A stretch of 64,000 nucleotides of DNA from Dromaius novaehollandiae. Taxonomy: Eukaryota; Chordata; Aves; Casuariiformes; Dromaiidae. Positions 26,301 through 38,700 of this stretch are shown in pieces. Each line of letters starts with the position of its first letter. Positions within the stretch are counted from its first letter, which is position 1. The stretch is taken from the NCBI RefSeq assembly GCF_036370855.1, contig NC_088112.1, positions 12,888,469-12,952,468 of the forward strand, in the 5' to 3' direction. The position numbers and the translations under genes were made by a program. The notes under the pieces were generated by a model. That model saw only the letters and a list, made by a program, of their open reading frames with translations. It did no database searches and was not told where the DNA came from.

Positions 26301-29300
26301 GGACAGCAGGTCCTGTTGGTGCCCCTGAGAATGGGGTAGGTGCAGGAAGGCATCTTGTCATGGCAGGGAAGACCAGGGAAAAACTCTGTCCCCTACAGCA
26401 GCAGCATCCTATCCCAGCCCTTCTGCCTCACTAGATGAAGCAGAAGGGGAACATCACACTCCATCTCTTCTTTCTCAATGTGTTTTTTGTAGCCCAAGCC
26501 CCAGGCCCTTTCCCTGGAGATCACAACTTTGAGTTTTGCCCATGCTGCTCTAAATCACTGAGGTGGCTTCGCCTGCCTCCCATGGACCCCCAAAGTGATG
26601 GCTCTATTTCTGAGGTGCAGCTGTGGGCTATGTTGTGCTTCTCACCTGCATCTCCTCCAAAAGATAAATGGGCAACGCTAGTGTGACCGGGCACCCTAGT
26701 CTCATCCACTCAAAAAACCAGCCAGGCAGCACTCTTCTACCCTGTGCCTGGCTACTAGGGCCCAAATTAATTACCCTGGGGCTACATGTTGCAGGTCTGC
26801 ATCACCAAGAAAATGCCACCAGGAGAGCTGCTGTTTTATGCAGCTCACTGTGATGAGTACCAAAAAGCAATTACAAGCAAACAACAGGGCATCTCCTGTG
26901 CATACTGCTGGGGAGAAATGGGTTTCAGAACAAGCGGTATGGGGTGAGGGAGGCAGGATAGAAAAATGTTCCTGGAGGTTGGTCTCCTGGACCATTTCCT
27001 ACCTCTGGAAATGTTACTGTCCCTTCTTGGAAAGCTGAGATAGCCCAACAGTCATTTCAGCCCCTCAAGTATGACTGACCAACCCCTGTTTCAATGCCTT
27101 AGGATGTAGCATAAAGAATGCCATTTCTAGCAGTACAATAATAAGTTTATTAAGAGTCTCCAAGGGTTATTCAAACGTGCTGAATCACAAGCAGCACTGG
27201 TACCCCTTAAGCCATCTGCATTTTTGATTTATACTTGCAGCATTCTTGTGGCTTAATATTTTTCTTGGTTATATAAAAGCAATAAGAAACTTTGCATTTG
27301 CTGACTTTTCTTTTCTTTTTTTTTGCACTTCAAAATTAGGCAGCATTCCTTGTTATTTCTCCTGTCTTCTGTTCTTCACAGCAGAAAAACAAATTTAATT
27401 CTGTAACATGGTATTAGTAAGAAAGCAGATTCCAAAAGCAGCTATGAGTAATGAATACAGCAAATCTATTCTAAAAGAAGCTTCTTTATGCCATGTGCTT
27501 TAAAGGTGATGTGGCAAATTTTGCATGAAGATTTTGAAATTTTCATAGTTCAAACTTTGGCTTTGGCTTACACCCTTTGATATTTTGAGGGCTCATAACA
27601 AATGAGCCTTCTTTCTCAATGCAGCATGAAGTTGCCCCTTTTTATTTGCAGTGTAGCTGTATTTTCTTCCAAGGCATCTACAGATGGTATGGGGGCTGTT
27701 CACAGGGTGAAGAGGCCATTTTCTCCTTCAGCACTACTAAAAACTTTTTCAAGCTCTTCTGGCGGTCCAAGGCTGTAGTAAAAAACACAGACCACTATGC
27801 ATGGAGCAAACAAAAGCATTGCTGCTTCAAAGCAACCTTTCTTAATCGTAACATTTGCAAATTCCCATGGAAATTGAGACCAGAAACTACTGGCTTCACT
27901 GACTTCAATGGTGCAATACCTGCTTGTTTACACGAATGAAATATTTACCTTGTTTACATTATTCTAAAGCATATGAAAGGGCTGTTCACATCTTATAATG
28001 ACAGTTGTGAGATGATCAGCATGGGATTCAGAAAAATGCCCCTTTTGGCCCCCAATTCTTATCTCCTAAGCTGGGTACACAGCAGGGCAGCTGGTAGACA
28101 TCTACCATTGAAAAATTACTGGTCATTGACAGAGGGGTGGTACGTCACTGGACCATCCAGTGGTCTGTCTAGAGAAAAACCTGACATGAAGTTATTAGGA
28201 ACACCTGCAGTGGGTGATCCATGAGACTTACATACTTCATATCTGTCTCAAAATCACTTCACATACAGTGGTGTGACTCAAGCAGGATATGACAGTGTGT
28301 AGTGGCCGCATGAGGGCTGCAGGATTTGTCATGTGGTGGAAGGTTTCAGTTTGCTGCACTACTCTAGTGAGATCTTCATGGGGCCAATTCTCTTTGTGCA
28401 TCAGCATGAATTGCCTCTCTGCAGTGGACTGTATGTAAATCCCTGATGCCATCTTGAGCAGTCATGAGAGGAACGGAAACATTTGCCATCTGATCATCAT
28501 AATCATTGATCATCTTGGTTGATGCCATTGTAGATGACAGAAGATTCACATTCTGGTATTTGATCAAAGCATAAAATAGATCAAGTATTTCCCTAAACTG
28601 CGGTCACTACATTACAGTAAGCACCAGTAGCTCGAGCTCTCCAGTGCTTTGGGTGTCTATTTGTCACTCCATATGAGCATTTTACAGGAACTACTGTTTG
28701 ATTTTCTGAAATGGGGTTGTCTGAAATTAGCTCATAACCCAACTTGGATAATTAGAACCACAAGCCAATTCTACACCCACTGCGATCAGTGGCAAATACC
28801 TTCCTGCCTCTAAGAAAAATTAGCTGGAATTAATTGGAATTGTTAGTAGGATATTACAAAATGGATTACCTTTTTATTTTAAAACTCCCTGAGTGTTTAC
28901 CTAGAAGCAAAATAAAGTTAATTTCACAACAGCAAAAAGAAATCCATAATGGATCAGTCAAATGGATTCAGAAAACAACATAGCGAGTAGCAAAATTTCT
29001 GTGGGCTAAGCAGGAAACAAAGGGTCTCATTCTGATTTAAGTTACAATGATGTCCATAAGGAGCAATTCCAGGAAACTGTGGAGCTGCATTACTATAAAG
29101 CAATTGCCAACAAAATGAGTCAAGCCTGTGACAAGTGGAGCACACAGGTTCCTGCTGCATCCCCACCAGCTCTGTCTGGTTCTGAACAGCTCCCTGGTTC
29201 CCTCCTGGTAATGCCATCCTGGAGCAAGGACAGTGCCCGCACAAAATGAGCAGAACGTTACCACAGGGGCCATGGCACAGGGGAGCCTAGCAGTTCTCCA

Positions 29301-29678
29301 GACCATGGTGCTGGCCTGACAACCAGCAGCAACAAATAGCCAGGAGTTTGCATCTGCCATTATGCCAGCACTGAAACATCGGGATGAGGAGAAGCAGGGC
29401 CTGCATATTCTAGTCCAGCTTCCTATAGCCCATCTGTCCTGGCAGTGACTTTGTATGACAGTAAGGGTCCCTCGACAGACACTGATGTCACCTGTAACAA
29501 GGACAGGTGAACTTCTAAGGTGGCCTGACATGCAGAACTGGGTCAAATGCACTGCTCCTTAGTGTGTCCTCTGTCCTGAATTCCTGAAGACAGTGAAGGT
29601 TAACCAGAGATACAGAAAGATATGTGTTTTAAGCCTGCATTAGAATTATTAAAAAATTGTGTGCTCAGGGATACTTAC
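20311..29678. other. Non-coding stretch 3' of the gene B transmembrane exon
   Basis: No exon could be assigned with confidence. It is expected to hold introns and tail exons of gene B, if transcription continues, or intergenic DNA. One segment at 27003-27034 (minus) has an acceptor GCTATCTCAG, a donor GAG|GTAGGA and a phase (1 to 0) that would follow the transmembrane exon, but it has no recognisable homology. A 171-codon open frame at 29037-29552 and overlapping frames at 28237-28567 show no known domain. Confidence 0.45.
22035..22069. repeat. C13-T22 compound homopolymer
   Basis: Thirteen C are followed directly by twenty-two T. The exact lengths are likely unreliable in any assembly. No mobile element was recognised next to it. 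Confidence 0.9.
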
Positions 29679-29760
29679 ATTCCCGTAACAGTGTTGAGAG
29701 CATCAATATAAAAAGAATGGATGCCAGTATGGAACAGGTGATAATGACATAGATTGGAAA
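29679..29760 (-). CDS. TIMD4: Gene B exon 7: transmembrane segment
   Basis: Eighty-two nt, phase 0-1, acceptor CTCCTTTACAG and donor GAAT|GTAAGT. It encodes FPIYVIITCSILASILF and a further hydrophobic stretch ending LLRE. The phases (0 in, 1 out) equal those of the gene A transmembrane exon. This is the last gene B exon I can place firmly. Confidence 0.85.
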
Positions 29761-32700
29761 CTGTAAAGGAGAAGAGAAAACTGAAAAGGCTTTAAAAGCA
29801 TGCTTTACTTCAGACCTACTCATGCAAGTCTGGGTTGCCCTAGTGGCTAAGAGCTCTTAAATACCTGCCATGAGCTGGCGTTTGCAACACTTTTCTGAGC
29901 TTGTGTGTACAAAGTACAGAGAAGACATATCAGGAGAAGATAAGCAAATTGAATTACTGGTTAAATATTTAATACTTCGTGGTCTGAGGCATTTGGGCCT
30001 AGATTTATCCCACCTAACATAAGCTTCTTAAGGAGTTTTTAAATAAAACTAAATAAACCATTCTGAATAAAACTCTTCCTGAGTTTCTAAATAAAAATTC
30101 AAGCAACTAGTTTGCAAACACTGTCCATTTAGCATAAATGCTGCTGTCCTCCTGTCTTCTACTTAACCAAACGTTTTCAAAACTGAAAGGAAATTTTACC
30201 TGATAATCATCCTTTTTCTTATCCTTTGTGTTTGAACTTCCTGAAATATCTGAAAACAAAAGAAACCAAAATAATTAATACTAGCACAGTCAGCTGAATG
30301 AATGCAGAGCATTGAGGGTCAGCATGGTTGTCATCACATTAAGCAGAGGCTAACGAACTCTCAGGGAATGAGGAGGCCCCTGAGTAGGAGAAATAAAGCA
30401 CCTTGCAACCAACCAGTAGCAAACAATCTGTTGTAGCCAAAAATTGTATATCAGGCACTCATCAGGAAATGTCAGTCTTTATCAAGGAAAGAGGAAGCTT
30501 CTCAGGGACAGTCCATGAAGAATGAAAGAAGAAACTTGTCTTCTGTGAGAGAGTTTTCATTTCTGTAAGCATGACAAGATGTGGTAGAGAACATAGTAAA
30601 AAAGATACAAGGCTAAGTGAAAGAACCTCCTCAGTTTAATTATGGTCAGAGTTATGTCTGATCACACGTTATTATTGAGAATCACAGGTCATATCTGCAG
30701 GTTCAGATAATTTTCCACAAGTCTAAGATAGCTCTATGAAGGTGATGCATTTCTTTCTGTCTATCTTAGGGTATTAAGCATAATTGAGTTCTAGTTTACC
30801 AAGCTTTGGATATGGGGATGAACTAAATAAATGCTCAAGAATTCTTGCAGCTAAGTTTTCTATTATTATCCTATGATCCTACTATCTTACTTTTGCAGGT
30901 GAAATTAAAACCACAACAGGATGATACAATCTTGCCCTTCATTCATTGTGACGTTCTACTACAAGCTGATGAAATATTTCAGTATTTGGAGCTCTTGGAC
31001 CATCACAGGAAGTGCCCAATGCTTAGCAGCATCTTAAAAACTCAGGAGTCACTCAGCTTAGCAAATTGAAACCTCACCTCACGTCTTGTTCTAGGTCATA
31101 CTGCAATACATAGAAAGGTTGTGAGGAATAGTGGTTTCAAGGGTTTGATAAGAGAACAACTGCAGAGCCTCCATACTAGCAAACATACTAAGGACAAGAT
31201 GAGTCATATTTGCCCAGGCACGTATAACAGACTTAATGTGCCTGAGACCACAGCTAAAGGAAATGTTAAATGCATGAGACCCCCAGAATGTTGCATAGTG
31301 ATGGGTACGATCAGATGCTCATTAATAATCCTGTTAGAAGAGTTGAAGAAATTGAATTGCTGTCCCCTCAGGAGCTGCTTACAAATAACTGTCCATTCAG
31401 AAAAATTCCAATGTGTCTGTGACCAAGATAGCATCAGTATTTGGTGTTCAGATTTGTGGTGCAGATTACACTTAATTGTAGGGCTAAGTTTCTCAGTTCT
31501 AATGAGCTCCCTCATGAGAGCTGAGCAGATCCCTCCACTTACCATACAGAGGAGGATCCTTCATTAGTCTTTTTCAATCTGAAGCTTAAGATTTTGCTTT
31601 ATTTTGTAAGAAAACTGGGCAGCAGCACTATATTCCTGTTTTCCTATTACACATTCTTTATTATTAGAGATATTCTCCATTGGGAATATGATCTTGCATT
31701 TGGTAGATGTGAAATGCAGGAATATGCAACGCTTGGTAGAATCCCACTTGTATCTCCTGACTTTAAAAATAATGACATATTTGTAAAGTACAGCCCCTTT
31801 ACAATGAGAATTTGTTCCCCAAAGGATCCTACAGTTTATCTGCAGCAAAAGGGATGCATATGCCTAAGAATATGGGGATAATGGCTAGTATGAGACTTTT
31901 GCATCCTGCGTATAAGAATTGTGCTTAGAGGTGGAGGGCTGTTTCAGTCCTGTGTTTCTCTCCCAGCCACTGTGCTAACATCAGTAGAGAGATCAGCCAC
32001 AAGCTAGCCTTCCATTACATTATGATAAGGCTGAAGTTTGTTTTAACAGAGATATTAATCTGTTGAATGTACTGTTTCACAGAGAAAAAGGAGACTAAGT
32101 CAAGAATGTAAGTTGGCTTATTGCCATGGGAGTTTGGCCTTGGAAATAACACATCACAAATTTTTGCATGGGTGGAAGCAAACGGTGATTCACATAAGCG
32201 TGGTATGTTGTTTGCTGGTATTCGATCTGTGGTTACACTTCATAGCCCGCAGTGACAATTTAAGTTGCCCCAAGAATTCTAGCACTAAGACCCTTTCCCA
32301 AACTCCCTATCTGACAGTGACAGAATACAGTCGTTCTTTACCTTGGCTGGGTGGCATCCCTATGCTCCCGCTACAGTCAAGGAAAGACAGGCAGATGATT
32401 CAGAGGAGGAGATTAGCATAAGTATTTCTGTTGCCTATTGGATCTAGTCCTACTTTTCAGCAAAGTACAATAAACTTCTGCTTCTTAAGTCCTGCTGAAG
32501 TGAGTCATGCATGGTCTTTTCTCTGCCACTTAGCCCAACCTACTGGTCACACAGAGCACATCCAGATGTGTTGCATGTGCCTCAAACAGACTCTTTGCCT
32601 ATGCCTGTTACATGTGGTGCTACCTCAGGACAGCCAGACCAGCCATGTGCATGCAAAGTGACTGCTGTGCACGTGCTGTTGTCCAGCTGACTCTCCGTTC

Positions 32701-35700
32701 CCTGCTAAAGTAAAGAGGCTGCCTCATGCCTAGAGCTTAGGGCCCTGTGTAAAACATAGGCCATGGGTACCTCATGCCTAGAACTAGCTCTGCATGCTCC
32801 ACAGTTTCTTGTTGGGACCATAAGAGCAACTGGCATCGCTACCCCTAATTTCAGTTCTGTGCTCTCCTTACCTGTCACACACTCTTCTGCCGGGGGGGTT
32901 GTACACAGGATTGATAAGAGAAGGTGGAATAGCCACTGAAATACAAGATTTTCCAAAATGATGAATTGGCAATTGTGCAAAGGATGACTTTAAAAAAGGA
33001 AGAAATGCTTCATTCTCATCCCAGATGCTAGACATTTCAGAAACGAGGCATGAGGGGAGGAGAACAAAGCACCAAAGTGGCTCTGAGCAAGTCTTTACTG
33101 AGTGTGAGGGTGCCAGACAGGGCTCTGCGAGCAAACAGGAGAGGAGTGTGGTAGTTGCAGGTGCAAAGAATCACCTTGTGGTATGAAATGGAAGACTTTG
33201 CTAATGTATAAAATGAGATTCACAACTCAGAAAGAAGAGAAATGAGACTGAGTGGAGAGAAATGCTCACAGATGCTCACAAGATCAGTTATGAAGTCTCT
33301 TCCGTGACCCCTCCAGGGGCATTTAAGAACAGTTTCCTAAACCCTGTTTCCCCTGCAAGTCTCTAGAGCGATCAAAACAAGACCTGCAAAACTGCATACA
33401 GAATACTTTAATACTTTGTCCTAGGAGCATAAGAGACTTTTGGCACTAGCTGAAACTAAAAGCAGCAAAATACTGATGTCTTATCCTTGAATTTTAGCTT
33501 TCCTTTTTTTAAGTTCTCATTTGCAGGCATCTGGTAGGCAGGCTATCAGACCTGAATAACACAGGCTGTTTGTCATTTATACTTGACAGAGAGAAAATAC
33601 CTTCTCAGCACCTTGTTATCTTCATCTCTTCAGTGAAAACAGAACAACATTTCTGCCAGTTTCTTTCATTATTTGTTTAAAGTCTCTTAAAAGCACAGAT
33701 GAGGATCCCTGAGATCACCTCCACTGTACCATCGTGTGCAGTAAGTGAAAGGATTTAGTGGTATTTGATTAGAAACTAAGAGCTCATTCAAGCTAATATT
33801 GTATCAGGAGTTCCCATGGAAACTCAGAAAGATTGAAAGAGGAATCTAGAGCAGGCAAACTTGCATTAAGTTTATTTATCAGATATGGTAAGATTTTGCA
33901 TGCCAATTACTTTTATCTTGAAGGAATGACTGATAGCTGTGGTAATTGCCTGCTGCTTTCCGTCATGACCAAGGACACATGTTGGGTGCTGAACAGCTGT
34001 GCCCGCAGGCCCCATAGCTGAATATACTGAGCAAGATTCAAAGCCCACTGCAGTCAGGGAGGATATTAAATGGAAACCACAATGAATTCACAGTGATGAC
34101 AAATCACATAGCTGAGAATTGAAGTTTGGACTGAGGCAAAGAACAGCTCTTAACTTAACTCAGACTGAAATACCTGACAGCAGTGAGTGACTGAAAATCT
34201 ATTTCCTTCAGGTTACTTGAAAATACGTGTTTCTCATGAATTGCTTCATCTTGATTTCAGACAACTTCTCTATGGATCCCAGATAGCTCTTGCATCCAGA
34301 TATAATAAATAACTATCAATAAACATTTGCTACAATCTTTAGGGTGGTCAATACTTTTGTTTATGACAATTCCTTCATTTCTCTGAATATGCAACTTTTT
34401 GCAGCTTCTGAGCTTGCAGCATTATCATACTCATGTGCAGTTAGCTCACCTTCTGCAATGAGAGACGTGTCTGCATTTTCAGTTCCTTCTGAACCTGGAA
34501 GTGTACTTGGGAATTCTGTAGTCACTGAAATGAAGTAAAAAGTAAATTCTCATAAAGATCACTGCTTAGGGGATCTTCATATAGTGTTCAAAATTGCTAG
34601 CACAATTTTGCGTCATCAGCTAAGCAAGAGATGAAAATTTGCACTTAAGTTGTAATGTCTGCAAGTCATCCTACTCACATATCTGATGTACTTTATTAGC
34701 AAGTTCAGCAGCTAGACGTTTAACCAGTTTAGCTGTGGATGCAATTTATTGTTGCCAGGTTAACTGTGGCACATGGCTACAGCTGGAAGACTAGAGATGT
34801 TACTGAAAAGTTGTCCTAAAACATTCAGGTCAGAAAGAGCTTCAAGTGATATAAGACCCCAAAAAGGTACAAAACCCAGCCTTGTGTGCAGACCTCAATC
34901 TGTAGAAAAGTCACTAATGTGGATAAAGCAGCAACCTAGGATAAAGATGGTGAGGAATAGAATACATCACTGCCACCAGCTAAATAATAATAATAACAAC
35001 AGCAGCCTTCATTTGGGAAGACATTTAAGTACTCAGTTTTAAGCATGTATTGAATTCTCACTGACTTCATTGCTCAAGCAGAACATGCTCTTAACTGACC
35101 TTTTCTACAGACCTTTTCAATTGCCTTTCCCAAATCAAGGCAAAAATTAACACAGAGTTTAATGGACCTCTGTTTCACCCTCCTTTTTGTCCAATCCTAT
35201 TCACTGGCAGCCTCACACTCCCTAAAAAACATACTTAGTGTAAAGTGATATGAACATTGGCACTGCTGCAGTGGTCTCTGAAAGAACAGAGTAAAGGGAA
35301 GGGAAATCTGAATCTGTTCTTAATGCAGACAGTTAAAGGCATCACAGAAAGACAGGTCTGTTGTTTCTGGCTTGGACTACATCTGAGGGTAGTGAAACCT
35401 GCAGAAATAACTGCTAGAATTAACTTCCTCGGAGAACAAAACAAATGGTGCTACTCTAGATGAAGGGATTTGGCTCATAAACACCAAAACTAAACAAAGA
35501 TAAAACTTTCCTAATTTTGAAAAACTCCAATGACATATAAACATTGTCCTTTCTCTACTTCATAAACATACCCACCACTCAATTTATCACAGGGTCATAG
35601 AATAATTTAGGCTTAAAGGGACATCTGGAGTCATCTAGTCTAACCCACTGCTCAGAACAGGGCTGGCATTGAAGTCAGTTGTAACTTTGAAGTCAGATCA

Positions 35701-38700
35701 GGTTGCTCAGGGCCTTTTTTATCTGAATATCTCCAAGAATGGATATTCCACAGCCTCTCTTGGCTCCTGTCTCAGTTCTTAACCACCCTCACTGTGAAGA
35801 TTTTTTCCTTATATCTAGTCAGAATTTCCCTTGCTGCAGCTTGGGTGTGTTCCCTCTCATCCTTTCACTGTGTACTTCCAAGAATAGTCTGTCTATGTCT
35901 TTATAACCCCCATCAGGCAGTTGAAGACAGCAATTAAAGTAAAACTCCCTTTGTGTCCTCTTCTCCAGGCTGACCAAATCCAGCCCCCTGACCAGCTTAG
36001 CAGCCCTCTGCTGGACTTGCTACAGTTTGTCACAATTTTTCTTTTATGGAGGGTCCAACACAACATGCTCCTCCAGACGTGGCTCCAAATGTGGCCCCAT
36101 GAGTTCTAATAGAGGGAAATGATCATTTCCCTTAACCCACTACCTACAGTTTTGCTAGTGTGGCTCAGGATGCAGCTGACCTTCATTTCCATACCCAGCT
36201 TGTCTGTCAAAATTCCCAGATCCCTTTCTGCAAAGCTGTTTTCTCTCCAGTCAGCCATGACTTGTTCTGGTGCATGGGGTTAATCCATCCCAGGTGCAGA
36301 ACTTGACATTTATTTCTGTTGTACTTCATGAGTTTTCTGCCAGTCCATTTCTTCAGCCTGTAGAAACCCCTCTGAATGGAAGCCCTACCCTCCAGCAACT
36401 TGGCCATTCCCCCATTTTGACATCACCTGCAACATCTGATCTATGTTTCCTTAAATCCACTAAGAAAAATGTATAATTATCCAGAAAAAAACTTCTCAGC
36501 TACAACAATATCTATCTGGAAAGCCCCTGTAACGCAAGAGTCAGGCTAACACAGATCATCTATGTTACACAGTTACCTTCAGGAACAATGACAAATCCTG
36601 TTGAACTGAACACGTAATCATCTTCAGTCATGCTGTCAGCTGCTTGAAAACCAGTTGAAAAATCTACAGGAGCACTAGTTGTCACCACACTTTCTGGAAA
36701 AATGTCATTTGCTGTCATAGTGAATACTGAGGGAGCAAAAGTCTCCAACATAATTACTGCTGGAGACTCAGTGGTTGCCGGTGGGTCAACAAGAATTGGA
36801 GGAACAAATATTTTGGTGGTAGTTGTTGCTGGAGGACTGACAGTTGTCAGGAGGACAGCAGTCTCTGCCATAACTGTTGCTTGAAGATCAGAGGTTGCTT
36901 GGGGAACAGAAATTGTTTTTCTAAAATTTGGGGGGGAATTGGGAGGCTTTGTCATGGTTGTCATCATCACTGGAGGTGCTGCATGAAAAGCCATAACCAA
37001 GAGAACAGCTGGATCAGAATATTCATAACTGAACTTGAGGAAAACCAAACTAGAAATGAATGAAAATAATCTATTCACTAAAATACTGCGAATACAGGTG
37101 GGAGACTAGCTATTTTAAATGGTTGTCTAATCAGCAGAAAACAAATCCCAATGAGACTAATTCCCAGGTTTCTGGTTTTGCATTTTCAAACTTTCCAGAG
37201 TACCTTTTTCAGTGAATAACCTAATCTCGCCTAAGTTTCTCAGTTCTAATGAGCTCCCTCATGAGAGCTGAGCAGATCCCTCCACTTTCCATACAGAGGA
37301 GGATCCTTCATTAGTCTTTTTCAATCTGAAGCTTAAGATTTTGCTTTATTTTGTAAGAAAACTGGGCAGCAGCACTATATTCCTGTTTTCCTATTACACA
37401 TTCTTTATTATTAGAGATATTCTCCATTGGGAATATGATCTTGCATTTGGTAGATGTGAAACATTTTATGTATTACATTTTCCCACTGGTTAGGACAGTT
37501 TTATTTTCATGTTCATCCTGCTGTCTACTGTTCCAGTCCCAGTATGAGAGCAATCAGTCAATCTCTCTTTTTTTTCCAACATGGTAGTGCCGTGATAACA
37601 TCACTGACTACCGGCCATCGCTTGCCAAAGAGTGTGATCCGAAAAGGAGGGAAAGAAAATAAAGACCTCATTTTCCTGAGCTGAATCCTCCAACAGCCCT
37701 TTAACTTCAGGTGCTTGAATTTTGTTAAAGACATGGACAGGGCAGAGGTAGCTTGTACACATGCAACTGTAGTGATGTAAATTTACACTGGAGCAAGAAA
37801 GAGATTCAGACTCCTTAGCGCTACAGCTAAACAAATCTAGATAACTAAAAACCTCAGGTATTGAAAACCACAGGGAAGATGTGAACATTACACTTTGCTC
37901 TAAGTCTGTTTTATGACCTTCTTCTTTTCTCCATTTTCTCCACTTCTAATGAAAATAAAAGGAACAGTAGTTTAACAGGAATATCCCCACATACACAAGT
38001 GTGTATCTTGGTCTGATGCATGCTTCCCACGAGTCAAAATTAAACTTTCTGGGAGCGTTCTGCATCCCAGGTGTTGGGAGCAACCATGCCTGGTTGCTTC
38101 TCATACCTGAAGGAGTCAGGGTTAACTTTGTTGTCTGAAGCCTGGTTGTCGCTGGCAGAGTTGTTGCTGAAGGAAAGCAGCCAAAGAAAGAGGAAACACT
38201 AAGTCAGAGCATGGTCAGCAGGTACCAGCCACCCCAGACCTCAGCTAACCCAACCTATATGGGAATCAGGGATTTTTAAGGCCTTTTTTTTTTCCAAGTA
38301 AAAATGAGTCCTAAGTAATAGCACATTTAAAGTATCCACTTCTTCACCCTCCAACTGAAAAGGAAATGCCAGAACCTTTTATGACTAATCCTCAGAACTT
38401 GCAGACTTTGAGATTTTACTCTTCACTGTTCCCATAAAAAACTAACGAAGGCAGAGAGTCCCACACATGTTCTAAATAAAAAAGCTTAATTTTCAGCCAA
38501 AAGCTTTTTGCTAATTTTTTCAACCAGTTCCTTTTTTAGAGCTCTGTTGCCTTCAAACTCTGGCATAGAAAGGCGCTGCAGTATTTCTGCCCCGCTCCCC
38601 TGTTTTATTGTTAATAGCAGGCATACACATACTTCTGTATAAGTCAGCACCATTTGCACTCATGAAATAACTTTCTCTTTCTGCTGTGTGGAAGGTGGAT

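Noticed and set aside
28237-28567. Two overlapping minus-strand frames suggesting a frameshifted relic
   Set aside because: I could not tie either frame to a known protein or transposon; probably chance.
29037-29552. 171-codon open frame on the minus strand just beyond the gene B transmembrane exon
   Set aside because: Cys and Trp occur without a recognisable pattern, no acceptor in phase was found, and it is not similar to any TIM tail.
31564-31848. 94-codon minus-strand frame over duplicated block copy 1, considered as an alternative gene B exon
   Set aside because: No usable acceptor, no TIM resemblance, and its end lies inside the duplicated non-coding block.
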